DNA of 64,000 nucleotides from Crocinitomicaceae bacterium (GCA_030730025.1 JANQWC010000005.1:19886-83885), one strand, 5' to 3'. Shown: positions 11,525-21,214, counted from the stretch's first letter. Made by a program: numbers and translations. The notes: generated by a model from the sequence alone, not told the origin.

Positions 11525-12276
11525 TAGTGTCTGACAACCAATTTACGCGTAATGCTCTTGGAACCTGGCGCCTCAAATACGAGGAAGTAGATACCGCTGT
11601 TGAGGTCGCTTACGTTGATTTTACGGTTGGAAGTGAGGACTTCTCGTGTAATGACGTTACCCAAGGCATCTACCATTTTGAGTTGAAGTTGCTCAACGCC
11701 TGCAAACTGAATATTGACGTATTCCGTGCTCGGGTTGGGCGCAACTGTAATGCTGATTTCTTCTTTGACCGCTGGCTTAACTGTTGCAAGGTAGTCTACA
11801 ACGAGGTCAACGGAGTCTAGCATAGTGAGCCCGTTTGTAGTGACATAATAACGGTAGTGAGCTTGTCCGAAGGTATTGTCTTCTACATCGACAGAAACTT
11901 TCATTTTGCCGTATTCACCATCGTTGATGGTAAAAAGAACAGCTTGCGTTCCGGGAGAGGTCCAAGGGTTGGTGTTCATTTGGCCAGAAGAATAACAAGT
12001 ACCTCCGAATGGATCTGTAGAGTGGCCCCAGCAAAGTGCGTCAGTCCAGCCAGTGGGAACATTGAGTTGTTTGCGGGTGATGCGCCATTGTGCAGCAGAA
12101 CCGGTGTTGTTGACGATGTCAAACGGCACATCAAATGAAGCGGAAGACGGCGCAACCATAGTATGGGTTTGGCCAGAAATGTCTGTAGTTTGACCGTCGA
12201 GGTGAATGACAATATTGTTTTGAGCGCTAGCGATGGCAGCAAAAAGGCAAAAGAGAGAAAGAAATAAGGTTTTCAT
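11524..12276 (-). CDS. secreted protein with T9SS type A C-terminal sorting domain
   Basis: signal peptide MKTLFLSLFCLFAAIASAQ; C-terminal APNPSTEYVNIQF...LNSGIYFLVFEAPGSKSITRKLVVRH; stop overlaps rnr start (TAATG). Confidence 0.88.
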   Translation of the reverse strand: MKTLFLSLFCLFAAIASAQNNIVIHLDGQTTDISGQTHTMVAPSSASFDVPFDIVNNTGSAAQWRITRKQLNVPTGWTDALCWGHSTDPFGGTCYSSGQMNTNPWTSPGTQAVLFTINDGEYGKMKVSVDVEDNTFGQAHYRYYVTTNGLTMLDSVDLVVDYLATVKPAVKEEISITVAPNPSTEYVNIQFAGVEQLQLKMVDALGNVITREVLTSNRKINVSDLNSGIYFLVFEAPGSKSITRKLVVRH

Positions 12277-12292
12277 GAAAATACACTTTGTT

Positions 12293-12300
12293 CAAAAATA
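12293..12300 (-). promoter_or_regulatory. -7 promoter element TATTTTTG upstream of the 12276 gene
   Basis: CAAAAATA on + strand, 16 nt from ATG at 12276. Confidence 0.5.
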
Positions 12301-12337
12301 AGCTTTTCACCGCACTTATCAAAATCTAAGCCATTTT

Positions 12338-12365
12338 TTGCATCGCTGCTTTTTTCTTACTTTTG
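12338..12365 (+). promoter_or_regulatory. Bacteroidota-type promoter for the tlpA-like operon (TTG-N17-TACTTTTG)
   Basis: TTG 12338-12340 and TACTTTTG 12358-12365, leader of about 40 nt before ATG 12407. Confidence 0.7.
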
Positions 12366-12406
12366 AATTCGGCAAGGTTTTTGACTCGCCCAGAAAAATT
12401 CAAATC

Positions 12407-12925
12407 ATGAAAAAATTATTTTTACTCTTTCTCGCTGGTACTTTTTCTTTGAATCTGCTTGCGCAAGAAGCTACCGTTGAAACCTCCCTCAATCAAAAAC
12501 AAGTGCCTTCGGTCAAGTTGGTCGATATGAAAGGCAAAGCCATCAACACAGCCGAATTAACAGCCAACGGGCCTGTGATCATCAGTTTTTGGGCTACTTG
12601 GTGTGCGCCGTGCAAAAAAGAATTGAACGCCATTCACGAAGTTTATGAAGATTGGGTTGCCGAAACAGGTGTTACGCTGGTTGCTGTAGCCATCGACGAC
12701 GAAAAAACAAAAAGCCAGGTGCCTGTTTATGTCAATGGAAAGGCCTGGGACTACACCGTTTTAATGGATCCAAACTGGGATTTCAAGCGCGCCATGGGTG
12801 TCAACAACGTACCACACACTTTTTTAGTCGATAAAAATGGTTTTATTGTATACTCACACAACAATTACGCACCAGGCGACGAAGAAAAACTCTATCAAGA
12901 ATTGCTCAAATTGAGCGAAAAATAA
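12407..12925 (+). CDS. TlpA-like thioredoxin-fold disulfide reductase (exported)
   Basis: signal peptide MKKLFLLFLAGTFSLNLLAQ; FWATWCAPCKKELNAIHE active site; NNVPHTFLVDKNG cis-Pro loop. ATG 12407 preferred over the track start 12338, which is the promoter TTG. Confidence 0.92.
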   Translation: MKKLFLLFLAGTFSLNLLAQEATVETSLNQKQVPSVKLVDMKGKAINTAELTANGPVIISFWATWCAPCKKELNAIHEVYEDWVAETGVTLVAVAIDDEKTKSQVPVYVNGKAWDYTVLMDPNWDFKRAMGVNNVPHTFLVDKNGFIVYSHNNYAPGDEEKLYQELLKLSEK

Positions 12926-12928
12926 TAC

Positions 12929-14590
12929 ATGAAAAAAACACGTACACTCCTTGTCATTTTATTGCTGAGTCAGGTTTCGTTTGCGCAAGGCAACATCACC
13001 GGCAACATGGAAACCGTCTTTCAATACCTCAACGAAGACAGCATTATCAACGCCAAGCAACCCGTTCAAAAAGGTTTGCTCAACTCCTACATGAATGTTT
13101 TCTACACCCAAGGAAATTTCAAGGCAGGCATGCGTTTTGAGTCCTATTTGCCCCGAATTCAAGGTTATCCGAATCGTTTCGACGGCACGGGTATCGGGAT
13201 GCGCTATGTTGGCTACCAAAATGATTTTGTAGATGTCACGCTTGGCACCTTTTACGAGCAATTCGGCACTGGCTTGGCACTTCGCACCTACGAAGACCGC
13301 AATTTAGGTTACGACAACCTGCTCGACGGCATGCGCATTGTACTCAGACCAGGTAAGGGTGTGGTGCTCAAAGGCGTGTACGGTACGCAACGCTTGTCTT
13401 TTCAGCAAGGGCAAATTGTCCATGGCGCTGGGCTTGTTCGCGGAACAGACGCCGAGTGGCACCTCAACGAAGGCTTGGGCATCTTGAAAGATAAAAAGCT
13501 CGATGTCGTCATCGGCGCTTCTTTCGTGAGTAAGTTTCAAGAAGACGACAACCCAGAATGGATTTTACCTCAAAACACAGCTGCTTATGGCGGCCGTCTG
13601 AAGCTGACTTACGGCAATTTTTACGCCGATGCAGAATTTATTCAAAAAGGGCAAGACCCTTCTTCAGACAACCAATACATATACAACAACGGCCATGCGG
13701 CGATTTTCAATCTGCGCTACACCAAAAAAGGACTTGGTATTTTATTATCCGGAAAGTCTGTAGACAACATGAGTTTCCGTTCTGATCGCACCAAAGATTT
13801 GCAAGATGTCTTGATCAACTTTTTGCCGTCGCTCAACAAAACACATACCTACAACTTGGTAGCGACGCTTTACCCGTATGCAACCCAGCCATTGGGCGAG
13901 GTAGCTTATCAGGCAGACGTACTCTACACTTTCAAAAAAGGTACTCAGCTCGGCGGAAAGTACGGCACCACAATTGGGCTGAATCTCTCCACAACCTACA
14001 GACCAGAACAAACCCTCAACGGAATTGACCTCAACGATTCTTCAAGAGTGGTCTATCACACGCGTCCGTTTGGTTTAAGTGATAGCCTCTATTGGCAAGA
14101 CATCAACTTCAATATCACGAAGAAAATCAATAAACAATGGAGCGGTATTTTGAGTTTTTACGACATCAAAATCAACAACGACGTCGTAAAGGTAAGCGAT
14201 GCACAAGGGATTATCCATGCCAGAATTGCGGTTTTGGAAGGGACTTATAAAATCAATACCCACAACGCGATCCGTTGGGAACTCCAAGGCATGTGGGTGC
14301 AAAGAAATGAAGTGGGAATTAACGATAAGGGAGATTGGGCTACGGCTCTTGTTGAGTATACCATTTCTCCGGGATGGTTTTTCTCAGTAATGAATCAGTA
14401 CAACTATGGCAATGATGACTTAAGCAAAAGGGTCAATTACCCCATTGTAACTTGTGGGTATATCAAAGACGCAACACGCCTAACTGTCTCCTACGGCCGC
14501 CAACGTGCTGGTTTGTTTTGCGTAGGTGGTGTTTGCCGACCAGTGCCTGCCAACAACGGACTCATGATCAACTTAACGCACAGTTTTTAA
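12929..14590 (+). CDS. DUF6029-like outer-membrane beta-barrel protein
   Basis: signal peptide; alternating amphipathic strands throughout; C-terminal YGRQRAGLFCVGGVCRPVPANNGLMINLTHSF; 3 nt after the tlpA-like gene. Family name from memory of Bacteroidota annotations. Confidence 0.75.
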   Translation: MKKTRTLLVILLLSQVSFAQGNITGNMETVFQYLNEDSIINAKQPVQKGLLNSYMNVFYTQGNFKAGMRFESYLPRIQGYPNRFDGTGIGMRYVGYQNDFVDVTLGTFYEQFGTGLALRTYEDRNLGYDNLLDGMRIVLRPGKGVVLKGVYGTQRLSFQQGQIVHGAGLVRGTDAEWHLNEGLGILKDKKLDVVIGASFVSKFQEDDNPEWILPQNTAAYGGRLKLTYGNFYADAEFIQKGQDPSSDNQYIYNNGHAAIFNLRYTKKGLGILLSGKSVDNMSFRSDRTKDLQDVLINFLPSLNKTHTYNLVATLYPYATQPLGEVAYQADVLYTFKKGTQLGGKYGTTIGLNLSTTYRPEQTLNGIDLNDSSRVVYHTRPFGLSDSLYWQDINFNITKKINKQWSGILSFYDIKINNDVVKVSDAQGIIHARIAVLEGTYKINTHNAIRWELQGMWVQRNEVGINDKGDWATALVEYTISPGWFFSVMNQYNYGNDDLSKRVNYPIVTCGYIKDATRLTVSYGRQRAGLFCVGGVCRPVPANNGLMINLTHSF

Positions 14591-14591
14591 T

Positions 14592-15533
14592 ATGAAAAAG
14601 GGAATTCTGTTTATCGCTTTTGCCATCGCTTTTGGTCTTTATTTGCTGCCTTCATGTGACCGCATAGACAATCCGTATCCGCCTGTGGTCAATTTAGAAT
14701 TGGACACTACTCTCTACCCAGGAAACTGGGCCGATTACGTGGCCAATGACTGGCCAACTTTTACGGCTAATACCAACACGGATCGCAATATTTTAATTGA
14801 AGATTTTACAGGTCACAAGTGTATCTTTTGTCCGGCTGCAGCCGATTTAGCACATCAACTGCAGGAAGCAAATCCTGGTAGAGTACACGTAGCTTCTATT
14901 CATTCTGGAGTGGATGGCATCGGAGATTTTCAAAGTATCGATGCTGAATATACCCTAGATTTTACAAATCCTGACGGATTGTATCTAGGCATTTGGTTTG
15001 GCACCAATGATGGCGGCTTTGTTGGCAACCCTAGAGGACCGGTTAGTCGCGTATCAAGTGGGGGTAATATTTTTCAAAGTCCAGGTCAGTGGTCTTCTAT
15101 GACCAGCACGTTACTTTCAGAAAATAATTTAAAGGTTAATCTACAGTCTAAGCTCAATTATTACCCGAGCACAAAAGGCGCCTTTTTACACGTAGAGGTC
15201 GATAAAATCGATCAAACGCTGACCAATGAGTTGGGAATCGTTGCTTATTTGCTCGAAGATTCTTTGGTTGGCGATCAGAAAATGTCTGATAACTCGCACA
15301 ATCACAATTATATCCACAGAGATATCCACCGCAAAAACTTGAGCAACATGCCATTTGGCCGACAATTAACCGCTGCCGACCTCAACAATGGTAAATATTA
15401 TATCAATTACAGCTTTTTGGTCCCCAATCAGCTCGATGGCGCTTTTAATGCCGAGAACATGCACGTTTTGGTTTATGTTTACGACATGACCACCTTAGAA
15501 ATTTATCAGGTCATCAAGCAGAAAATCGAATAA
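14592..15533 (+). CDS. Omp28-related outer-membrane lipoprotein with thioredoxin-like CxxC
   Basis: lipobox LLPSC; NILIEDFTGHKCIFCPAAADLAHQLQ motif typical of Omp28-related proteins. Confidence 0.82.
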   Translation: MKKGILFIAFAIAFGLYLLPSCDRIDNPYPPVVNLELDTTLYPGNWADYVANDWPTFTANTNTDRNILIEDFTGHKCIFCPAAADLAHQLQEANPGRVHVASIHSGVDGIGDFQSIDAEYTLDFTNPDGLYLGIWFGTNDGGFVGNPRGPVSRVSSGGNIFQSPGQWSSMTSTLLSENNLKVNLQSKLNYYPSTKGAFLHVEVDKIDQTLTNELGIVAYLLEDSLVGDQKMSDNSHNHNYIHRDIHRKNLSNMPFGRQLTAADLNNGKYYINYSFLVPNQLDGAFNAENMHVLVYVYDMTTLEIYQVIKQKIE

Positions 15534-16981
15534 TGGCATTGCGTCAACAGCTTATTCAAAAACTTGAGCAGCGGCTCTCTCCGCAGCAAATTCAGCTCAT
15601 GAAATTGTTGCAGGTGCCAACTATGGAACTCGATCAACGCATCAAACAAGAGCTAGAGGAGAATCCAGCGCTCGAAGAAGGTCAGGAAATAGAAGAAGAC
15701 GATTTCGACAACCAAGACGACTACGATGCCGATGACTCCGACGACGACAACGATTTTGACATCTCAGACTATCTAGACGACGACGTTGCCGATTACAAAA
15801 CTCAGGCAAATAACCAATCTAAAGACGACGAAGAGCGCGTTATTCCCCTGTCGGGAGAGCAAACTTTTCAAGAAAGACTCACCGAGCAACTCCATTTGCT
15901 TTATCTCGACGAAAAACAATTTGTCATTGCCGATATCATCATTGGCAACTTAGACGAATCTGGCTACCTCAATCGGTCTATAGAAGCGATCGTCGATGAT
16001 TTGGCCTTTTCGATGAATATCGACACAACTGAACAAGAAGTAGGTGCTGTATTGGCATTGGTTCAAGAATTGGAACCTGCAGGAGTAGGTGCCAGAAACC
16101 TCAAAGAATGCTTGCTCTTGCAATTGCGCAGAAAACAAGATGGAGATATTGTCCGGTTCACTGCACTCAAAATTGTAGAGAACTTTTTTGAAGAATTTAC
16201 CAAGAAACACTACGAGCGGATTGCCAAAAAATTAGAAATCGAAGACCAAGACCTCAAAGAGGCCATCGACGAGATTTTGCGCTGCAACCCAAAGCCGGGC
16301 GGCTCTATGCGCGAGGCGGCTAAGAACCATCAGCAAATTATTCCAGACTTCTCGCTTTTTGAGCACGAAGGCCGCATCGAGTTGAGTTTGAACAGCCGCA
16401 ATGCGCCCGATCTCAAAGTCAGCCGAGACTACGAAAACATGTTGCGCAGTTATGCAGAGGGTGCAAAGAGCTCAAAGGCCGACAAAGAAGCCTTTCAGTT
16501 TGTGAAGCAAAAGCTCGATGGCGCTAAATGGTTCATAGATGCCATCCGACAAAGACAGCAAACGCTCTTGCTCACTATGGGTGCAATCCTCGAGTACCAA
16601 GAGGCATATTTTTTGAGCGGCGATGAAACGAAGCTCAAACCGATGATTTTAAAAGATATTGCCGATATTGTAGAGCTCGATATTTCGACGGTCTCACGGG
16701 TGGCAAATTCTAAATACGTTCAAACCAATTATGGTATTTTTTCCTTGAAATATTTCTTCTCAGAGTCTTTATCGACCGACAGCGGAGAAGAGGTGTCTAC
16801 GAGAGAAGTCAAGAAAATCCTTTCTGACGCGATTGCGGCCGAAGACAAACACAGCCCGCTTACCGATGAAAAATTGATGGACTTACTCAAAGAAAAAGGT
16901 TACAATATTGCCCGACGAACGGTAGCTAAATACCGTGAACAACTTCAAATTCCGGTGGCTCGAATGCGCAAAGAACTATGA
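15533..16981 (+). CDS. rpoN: RNA polymerase sigma-54 factor
   Basis: Gln-rich N-terminus (RQQLIQKLEQRLSPQQIQLMKLLQVPTMEL), acidic linker, C-terminal RpoN box ARRTVAKYRE. Confidence 0.96.
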   Translation: MALRQQLIQKLEQRLSPQQIQLMKLLQVPTMELDQRIKQELEENPALEEGQEIEEDDFDNQDDYDADDSDDDNDFDISDYLDDDVADYKTQANNQSKDDEERVIPLSGEQTFQERLTEQLHLLYLDEKQFVIADIIIGNLDESGYLNRSIEAIVDDLAFSMNIDTTEQEVGAVLALVQELEPAGVGARNLKECLLLQLRRKQDGDIVRFTALKIVENFFEEFTKKHYERIAKKLEIEDQDLKEAIDEILRCNPKPGGSMREAAKNHQQIIPDFSLFEHEGRIELSLNSRNAPDLKVSRDYENMLRSYAEGAKSSKADKEAFQFVKQKLDGAKWFIDAIRQRQQTLLLTMGAILEYQEAYFLSGDETKLKPMILKDIADIVELDISTVSRVANSKYVQTNYGIFSLKYFFSESLSTDSGEEVSTREVKKILSDAIAAEDKHSPLTDEKLMDLLKEKGYNIARRTVAKYREQLQIPVARMRKEL

Positions 16982-17622
16982 AATTTCTATCTCACTTATT
17001 TTCCTGGGTATTTTTACCCCTCTTTATGCCATCTTATGGCATTTTGATCAGTCTTTTTGTTCCGGCATACAGTTCAGATGTCGAGATGACCAGTTTGTAT
17101 TTTGCACCCACGGAGAGCAAATGGGCGCTTTTCACCATCTTCTTTTTATTTAGCGTGGTGGCACCAGGGGTCTCTTTTATCTTATTGCACCGTTTCAAAG
17201 TCATCAGCACTATTGATATCGAACGGCAGAGAGAGCGCAGTTTGCCTTTGATCATTATGTTGGTGTATTCATTGGTCTTGTTTTTTCTGCTCGTGTATAA
17301 AGCTGGTGCGGCCACATTACCGCGTTATTTTTATGCCCTTCCGCTTTCGGGGGTGGCAGTTACGAGCATCTTTTTAGTGGTGAACCGCTGGATTAAAATA
17401 TCCTTACACGGTGCTGGAGCTGGCATATTATTGGGCTTTTTAGTGATTTTTACCAGAGCGCAAGATCAATTTAGTTTGTGGTGGATCATCGCTGCCTTGC
17501 TCGCCGCAGGGCTTACTATGGCTGCCCGATTGTATTTGAGAAAACATACCCCACTTGAGGTCTATGCGGGTTTTGCGCTGGCCTTGTTCTTGACGGCGGG
17601 TATTCATCAATATTTGTCTTAG
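16978..17622 (+). CDS. PAP2-like integral membrane protein
   Basis: multi-pass; residual PAP2 motifs IERQRERSLP, ISLHGAG, ARLYLRKHTPLEVYAG; ATG overlaps rpoN stop. Confidence 0.65.
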   Translation: MKFLSHLFSWVFLPLFMPSYGILISLFVPAYSSDVEMTSLYFAPTESKWALFTIFFLFSVVAPGVSFILLHRFKVISTIDIERQRERSLPLIIMLVYSLVLFFLLVYKAGAATLPRYFYALPLSGVAVTSIFLVVNRWIKISLHGAGAGILLGFLVIFTRAQDQFSLWWIIAALLAAGLTMAARLYLRKHTPLEVYAGFALALFLTAGIHQYLS

Positions 17623-17627
17623 TTGTT

Positions 17628-18182
17628 ATGAAAAAATGGTTCTTCGTTTTTGTTGGTATGCTAATGCTCTGGTCTTGTGCTGATTTGCAACGAGAGCAGC
17701 ATCTTGAAAAAATTGCACAAATACAAAAAAAATTGCACGCGCTTGAAAATACACTACCCGACCAAAGGCTCAACGACATCTCAACAATCAAAGTCAATAC
17801 GATGCAAACTGAGTTGCGCATCAAACAAAATTTACATCTTGACACCATAGACTTAGAACTCGCCAAAAAATTGGACGCCTACAAGCTCATGAGAAAAAGC
17901 ATCAAACCCATGATGCAACAATTGATGAAGGTCAGAGACGGCATCAAAGAAGAAAAAGAAGTTTTAAAGCACTTGAAGCAGGACATACAAGACGGACGCG
18001 GAGCGCGCCAACGCTATGCTGAATATATTCGATTTGAACGTCAAAAGGTGCAGCAACTTTCCCAATTGAATGCCGATTGCCTGCGCGCAAAGGAAAAATT
18101 CTTCTCGGAATACCAACGCTTGTATCCTTCAGTTGAAGCCTTCTCACAAATCCTCCTTCAAAAAAAGCAGCGCAACTCATGA
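17628..18182 (+). CDS. coiled-coil lipoprotein of unknown function
   Basis: lipobox MLMLWSCAD; long charged helical region; coupled to flanking genes. Confidence 0.7.
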   Translation: MKKWFFVFVGMLMLWSCADLQREQHLEKIAQIQKKLHALENTLPDQRLNDISTIKVNTMQTELRIKQNLHLDTIDLELAKKLDAYKLMRKSIKPMMQQLMKVRDGIKEEKEVLKHLKQDIQDGRGARQRYAEYIRFERQKVQQLSQLNADCLRAKEKFFSEYQRLYPSVEAFSQILLQKKQRNS

Positions 18183-20014
18183 ACATCAGACTTGTTGTTT
18201 GTCTTTTTTTGCTGCTGGGTGCTTGGCACACAAAAGCCCAAACAGCTAGCGACTTGCAATTGGCTCAGTATTATTACAACAATTCTGAACTAGACAAAGC
18301 CGTTGGTTATTTTGAGAAAGTGTACGCGCAAGATCAGAGCAAAGCTATTTTCTTACCTTATTACGAATGTCTACTTGCCCAAAAGGATTTCAAAACAGCA
18401 GAGAAATTGCTGCGCAAACAAATTGCGCTCAACAAACAAGACTATGAGGTTCGCTTAATGGCCGGCCAATTTTATGAAGAACAAAACGAGCCTGCTAAGG
18501 CAAAAAAAATATTTGAGGACTTGCTAGGCGACATTGGCCCAAATCCGGGCCAGGCTATTTCTATTTATCAAGCATTTTCGGCAAAGGGTAAATTTGATTA
18601 TGCCAAGCGGGCTTTGGATACCGGTCAGAAAATGACACCGAACTATCCATTTAATTTTCAATATGCTGATTATTATGCCATGGTTGGCGACAAGCGGGCG
18701 ATGTTGGCCGCTTATTTGGATTACTTGGCCCAACAACCCGGAATTCTAGACCCTATTCAGCAAGCGATTGGCTCGAGAATGGACCTCACCACCGCCACTG
18801 GGCCAGATTTTTTATTGGCCAAAGAAGTGCTTTTACAACGCGTGCAGCAAGCTAGCGCGCCGCTGGTGTTTCATCAAATGCTCATTTGGTTGTTTGTCCA
18901 AAACCGGGACTTTTCAGGCGCAACTGCTCAGGTCATTGCACTAGACAAGCGTACTAAAAGCGACGGAAGAGAAGTACTTGAGCTCGGACAAATTTGTGTC
19001 GAAAATGCTGTTTTTGATCAAGCCAATAAATGTTTTCAGTACGTCATCGATTTAGGTCCTGAACAGCCTAACTTTTATGAAGCACAGCTGTCGTTGCTCA
19101 ACGCAAGATTTATTCAGGTGACGCAGTTTAGAAATTTCAATGCGGAAGAAATCAAGTTATGCATTACTGATTTTGAACAAGCCCTCATGCGTTTGGGCAA
19201 GAGCCGCGTGACTTTTCAGGTGTCTTTACAACTAGCCGAAATCAGGGCTTTTTACGGTCAACAGGTGCAAATTGCCATAGACGAATTACAACAAATTATC
19301 CGCATGGCCGGCCTTACGGATATCCAGCGTGCGCAAGCCAAAATGTTGTTGGCAGACGTGCAAGTACTCGGTGGCGACATCTGGGAGGCCTCTTTGATTT
19401 ATATGCAGATAGACAACGACTTTAAGTTTGAAACGATCGGTGCCGAGGCCAAATTTAAAAACGCCAAAATCTTCTATTACGATGGAGAATTTGAATTTGC
19501 GCAGTCGCAACTAGATGTCCTTAAACAAGGCACTTCGCGTTTTATTTCTAATGATGCCATCCAACTTTCTGTGTTTATTACAGACAACTACGGTCTAGAC
19601 AGCAATTACCAAGTCATGCTGTGGTTTGCCAATGCCGACCGCATGATTGCACAGCAAAAATTAGACTCTGCATTTGTCTTGTTTGACAGCATCCAAACTG
19701 CTTTTCCTTATCATGCGTTGGCCGATGAAATTCTGTACAGAAAAGGGCAAGCCATGGAACAACGCGGTGAGTGGCAACGCGCGCTGGGTTATTATGAAGA
19801 CTTACTCAAAATGCACGCAAAAGATATCTTAGCTGACGACGCATTGTTCAGAATGGCCGAAATCAATGAGCTGCGCCTGCTGGATAAAGCTACCGCAGAG
19901 GCGCTTTATAAAAGGCTTTTGATGGAGTACAAGGCTAGTTTGTTTGGTGCAGAAGCAAGAAAGCGCATCCGCCTCTTGCGAGGAGATGCGCTTTCTGAAA
20001 GCGAAGATATTTGA
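18179..20014 (+). CDS. tetratricopeptide-repeat exported protein
   Basis: signal peptide ending TKAQ; repeated TPR-like segments (AQYYYNNSELDKAVGYFEKVYAQD, QRGEWQRALGYYEDLLKMHAKDILADDALF). Confidence 0.82.
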   Translation: MNIRLVVCLFLLLGAWHTKAQTASDLQLAQYYYNNSELDKAVGYFEKVYAQDQSKAIFLPYYECLLAQKDFKTAEKLLRKQIALNKQDYEVRLMAGQFYEEQNEPAKAKKIFEDLLGDIGPNPGQAISIYQAFSAKGKFDYAKRALDTGQKMTPNYPFNFQYADYYAMVGDKRAMLAAYLDYLAQQPGILDPIQQAIGSRMDLTTATGPDFLLAKEVLLQRVQQASAPLVFHQMLIWLFVQNRDFSGATAQVIALDKRTKSDGREVLELGQICVENAVFDQANKCFQYVIDLGPEQPNFYEAQLSLLNARFIQVTQFRNFNAEEIKLCITDFEQALMRLGKSRVTFQVSLQLAEIRAFYGQQVQIAIDELQQIIRMAGLTDIQRAQAKMLLADVQVLGGDIWEASLIYMQIDNDFKFETIGAEAKFKNAKIFYYDGEFEFAQSQLDVLKQGTSRFISNDAIQLSVFITDNYGLDSNYQVMLWFANADRMIAQQKLDSAFVLFDSIQTAFPYHALADEILYRKGQAMEQRGEWQRALGYYEDLLKMHAKDILADDALFRMAEINELRLLDKATAEALYKRLLMEYKASLFGAEARKRIRLLRGDALSESEDI

Positions 20015-20017
20015 TCT

Positions 20018-21214
20018 TTATAGATTGGGCATTTCTCTTGTGAAAGAAGGAATGCCAGTTACATCCATACCTGTAATGAGTAAGTGAATATCGTGGGTTC
20101 CTTCGTAGGTCACAACGGATTCAAGATTGGCCATGTGGCGCATCATTGAATATTCGCTCGTGATGCCCATTCCGCCGTGAATTTGACGCGCTTCGCGGGC
20201 AATGTTGAGTGCAATTTCAACGTTGTTGCGCTTGGCCATAGAGATTTGTGCTGAAGTAGCACGGCCTTCGTTGCGCAATTGGCCCAAGCGGAAGGTAAGG
20301 AGTTGTGCTTTTGTAATTTCGGTGATCATTTCAGCTAATTTTTTCTGGATCAACTGAAATGCGCCAATTGGCACATTGAATTGGGTGCGCTCTTTGGAGT
20401 AGCGCAAAGCTTGGTCGTAGCAATCCATGGCAGCGCCTAATGCACCCCAAGCAATACCAAAGCGTGCGGAGTCTAGGCAGCTAAGTGGAGCGCCAAGACC
20501 TGAACGGCCTGGAAGGATATTTTCTTTTGGCACTTTGACGTTGTCAAAAATGAGCTCGCCAGTTGCAGAGGCACGAAGCGAAAGTTTGCCGTGCATTTCT
20601 GGAGTTGAGAAGCCTTCCATGCCGCGTTCTACGATGATTCCGTAGATGCGTCCGGTTTCGTCTTTGGCCCAAACAACAGCGATATCTGCAAATGGGGCGT
20701 TTGAAATCCACATTTTGGCACCATTCAAAATGACGTGGTCGCCGGCATCTTTGAAGTTGGTGATCATGCCACCAGGGTTGGAACCGTAATCGGGCTCAGT
20801 AAGTCCAAAACAACCCATCATTTCGCCAGAGGCAAGCTTGGGAAGGTATTTTTGTTTGTGGGCTTCAGAGCCGTATTTCCAGATAGGGTACATCACCAAT
20901 GAAGACTGCACAGAGGCGGTAGACCGCAGACCGGAGTCACAGCGCTCGAGTTCTTGCATAATGAGCCCATAAGAAATTTGGTCTAGCCCTGGGCCGCCGT
21001 ATTCTTCAGGAATGTAAGGGCCAAAAGCACCGATTTCTCCGAGCCCACCAAGGATGTGCATTGGGAAAGTTGCTTTTTCGTAGTGCTCATCAATAATCGG
21101 CGAGACTTCTTTTTTAACCCATGCTCTAGCTGCGTCGCGAACAAGCTTGTGCTCTTCTGAGAGCAGGTCGTCCATGTTGAAGTAGTCTGGGTGCTGGTAT
21201 AAATCGGTTTTCAT
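20018..21214 (-). CDS. acyl-CoA dehydrogenase family protein (glutaryl-CoA dehydrogenase-like)
   Basis: GCFGLTEPDYGSNPGGM, ARFGIAWGALGAAMDCYDQAL, RQIHGGMGITSEYSMMRHMANLESVVTYEGTHDIHLL; start moved from 21235 to 21214 because a TACTTTTG element lies at 21233-21240. Confidence 0.92.
   Translation of the reverse strand: MKTDLYQHPDYFNMDDLLSEEHKLVRDAARAWVKKEVSPIIDEHYEKATFPMHILGGLGEIGAFGPYIPEEYGGPGLDQISYGLIMQELERCDSGLRSTASVQSSLVMYPIWKYGSEAHKQKYLPKLASGEMMGCFGLTEPDYGSNPGGMITNFKDAGDHVILNGAKMWISNAPFADIAVVWAKDETGRIYGIIVERGMEGFSTPEMHGKLSLRASATGELIFDNVKVPKENILPGRSGLGAPLSCLDSARFGIAWGALGAAMDCYDQALRYSKERTQFNVPIGAFQLIQKKLAEMITEITKAQLLTFRLGQLRNEGRATSAQISMAKRNNVEIALNIAREARQIHGGMGITSEYSMMRHMANLESVVTYEGTHDIHLLITGMDVTGIPSFTREMPNL

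Noticed and set aside
15670-15800. Asp/Glu-rich low-complexity stretch in rpoN
   Set aside because: An acidic linker between RpoN regions I and III is common in this factor
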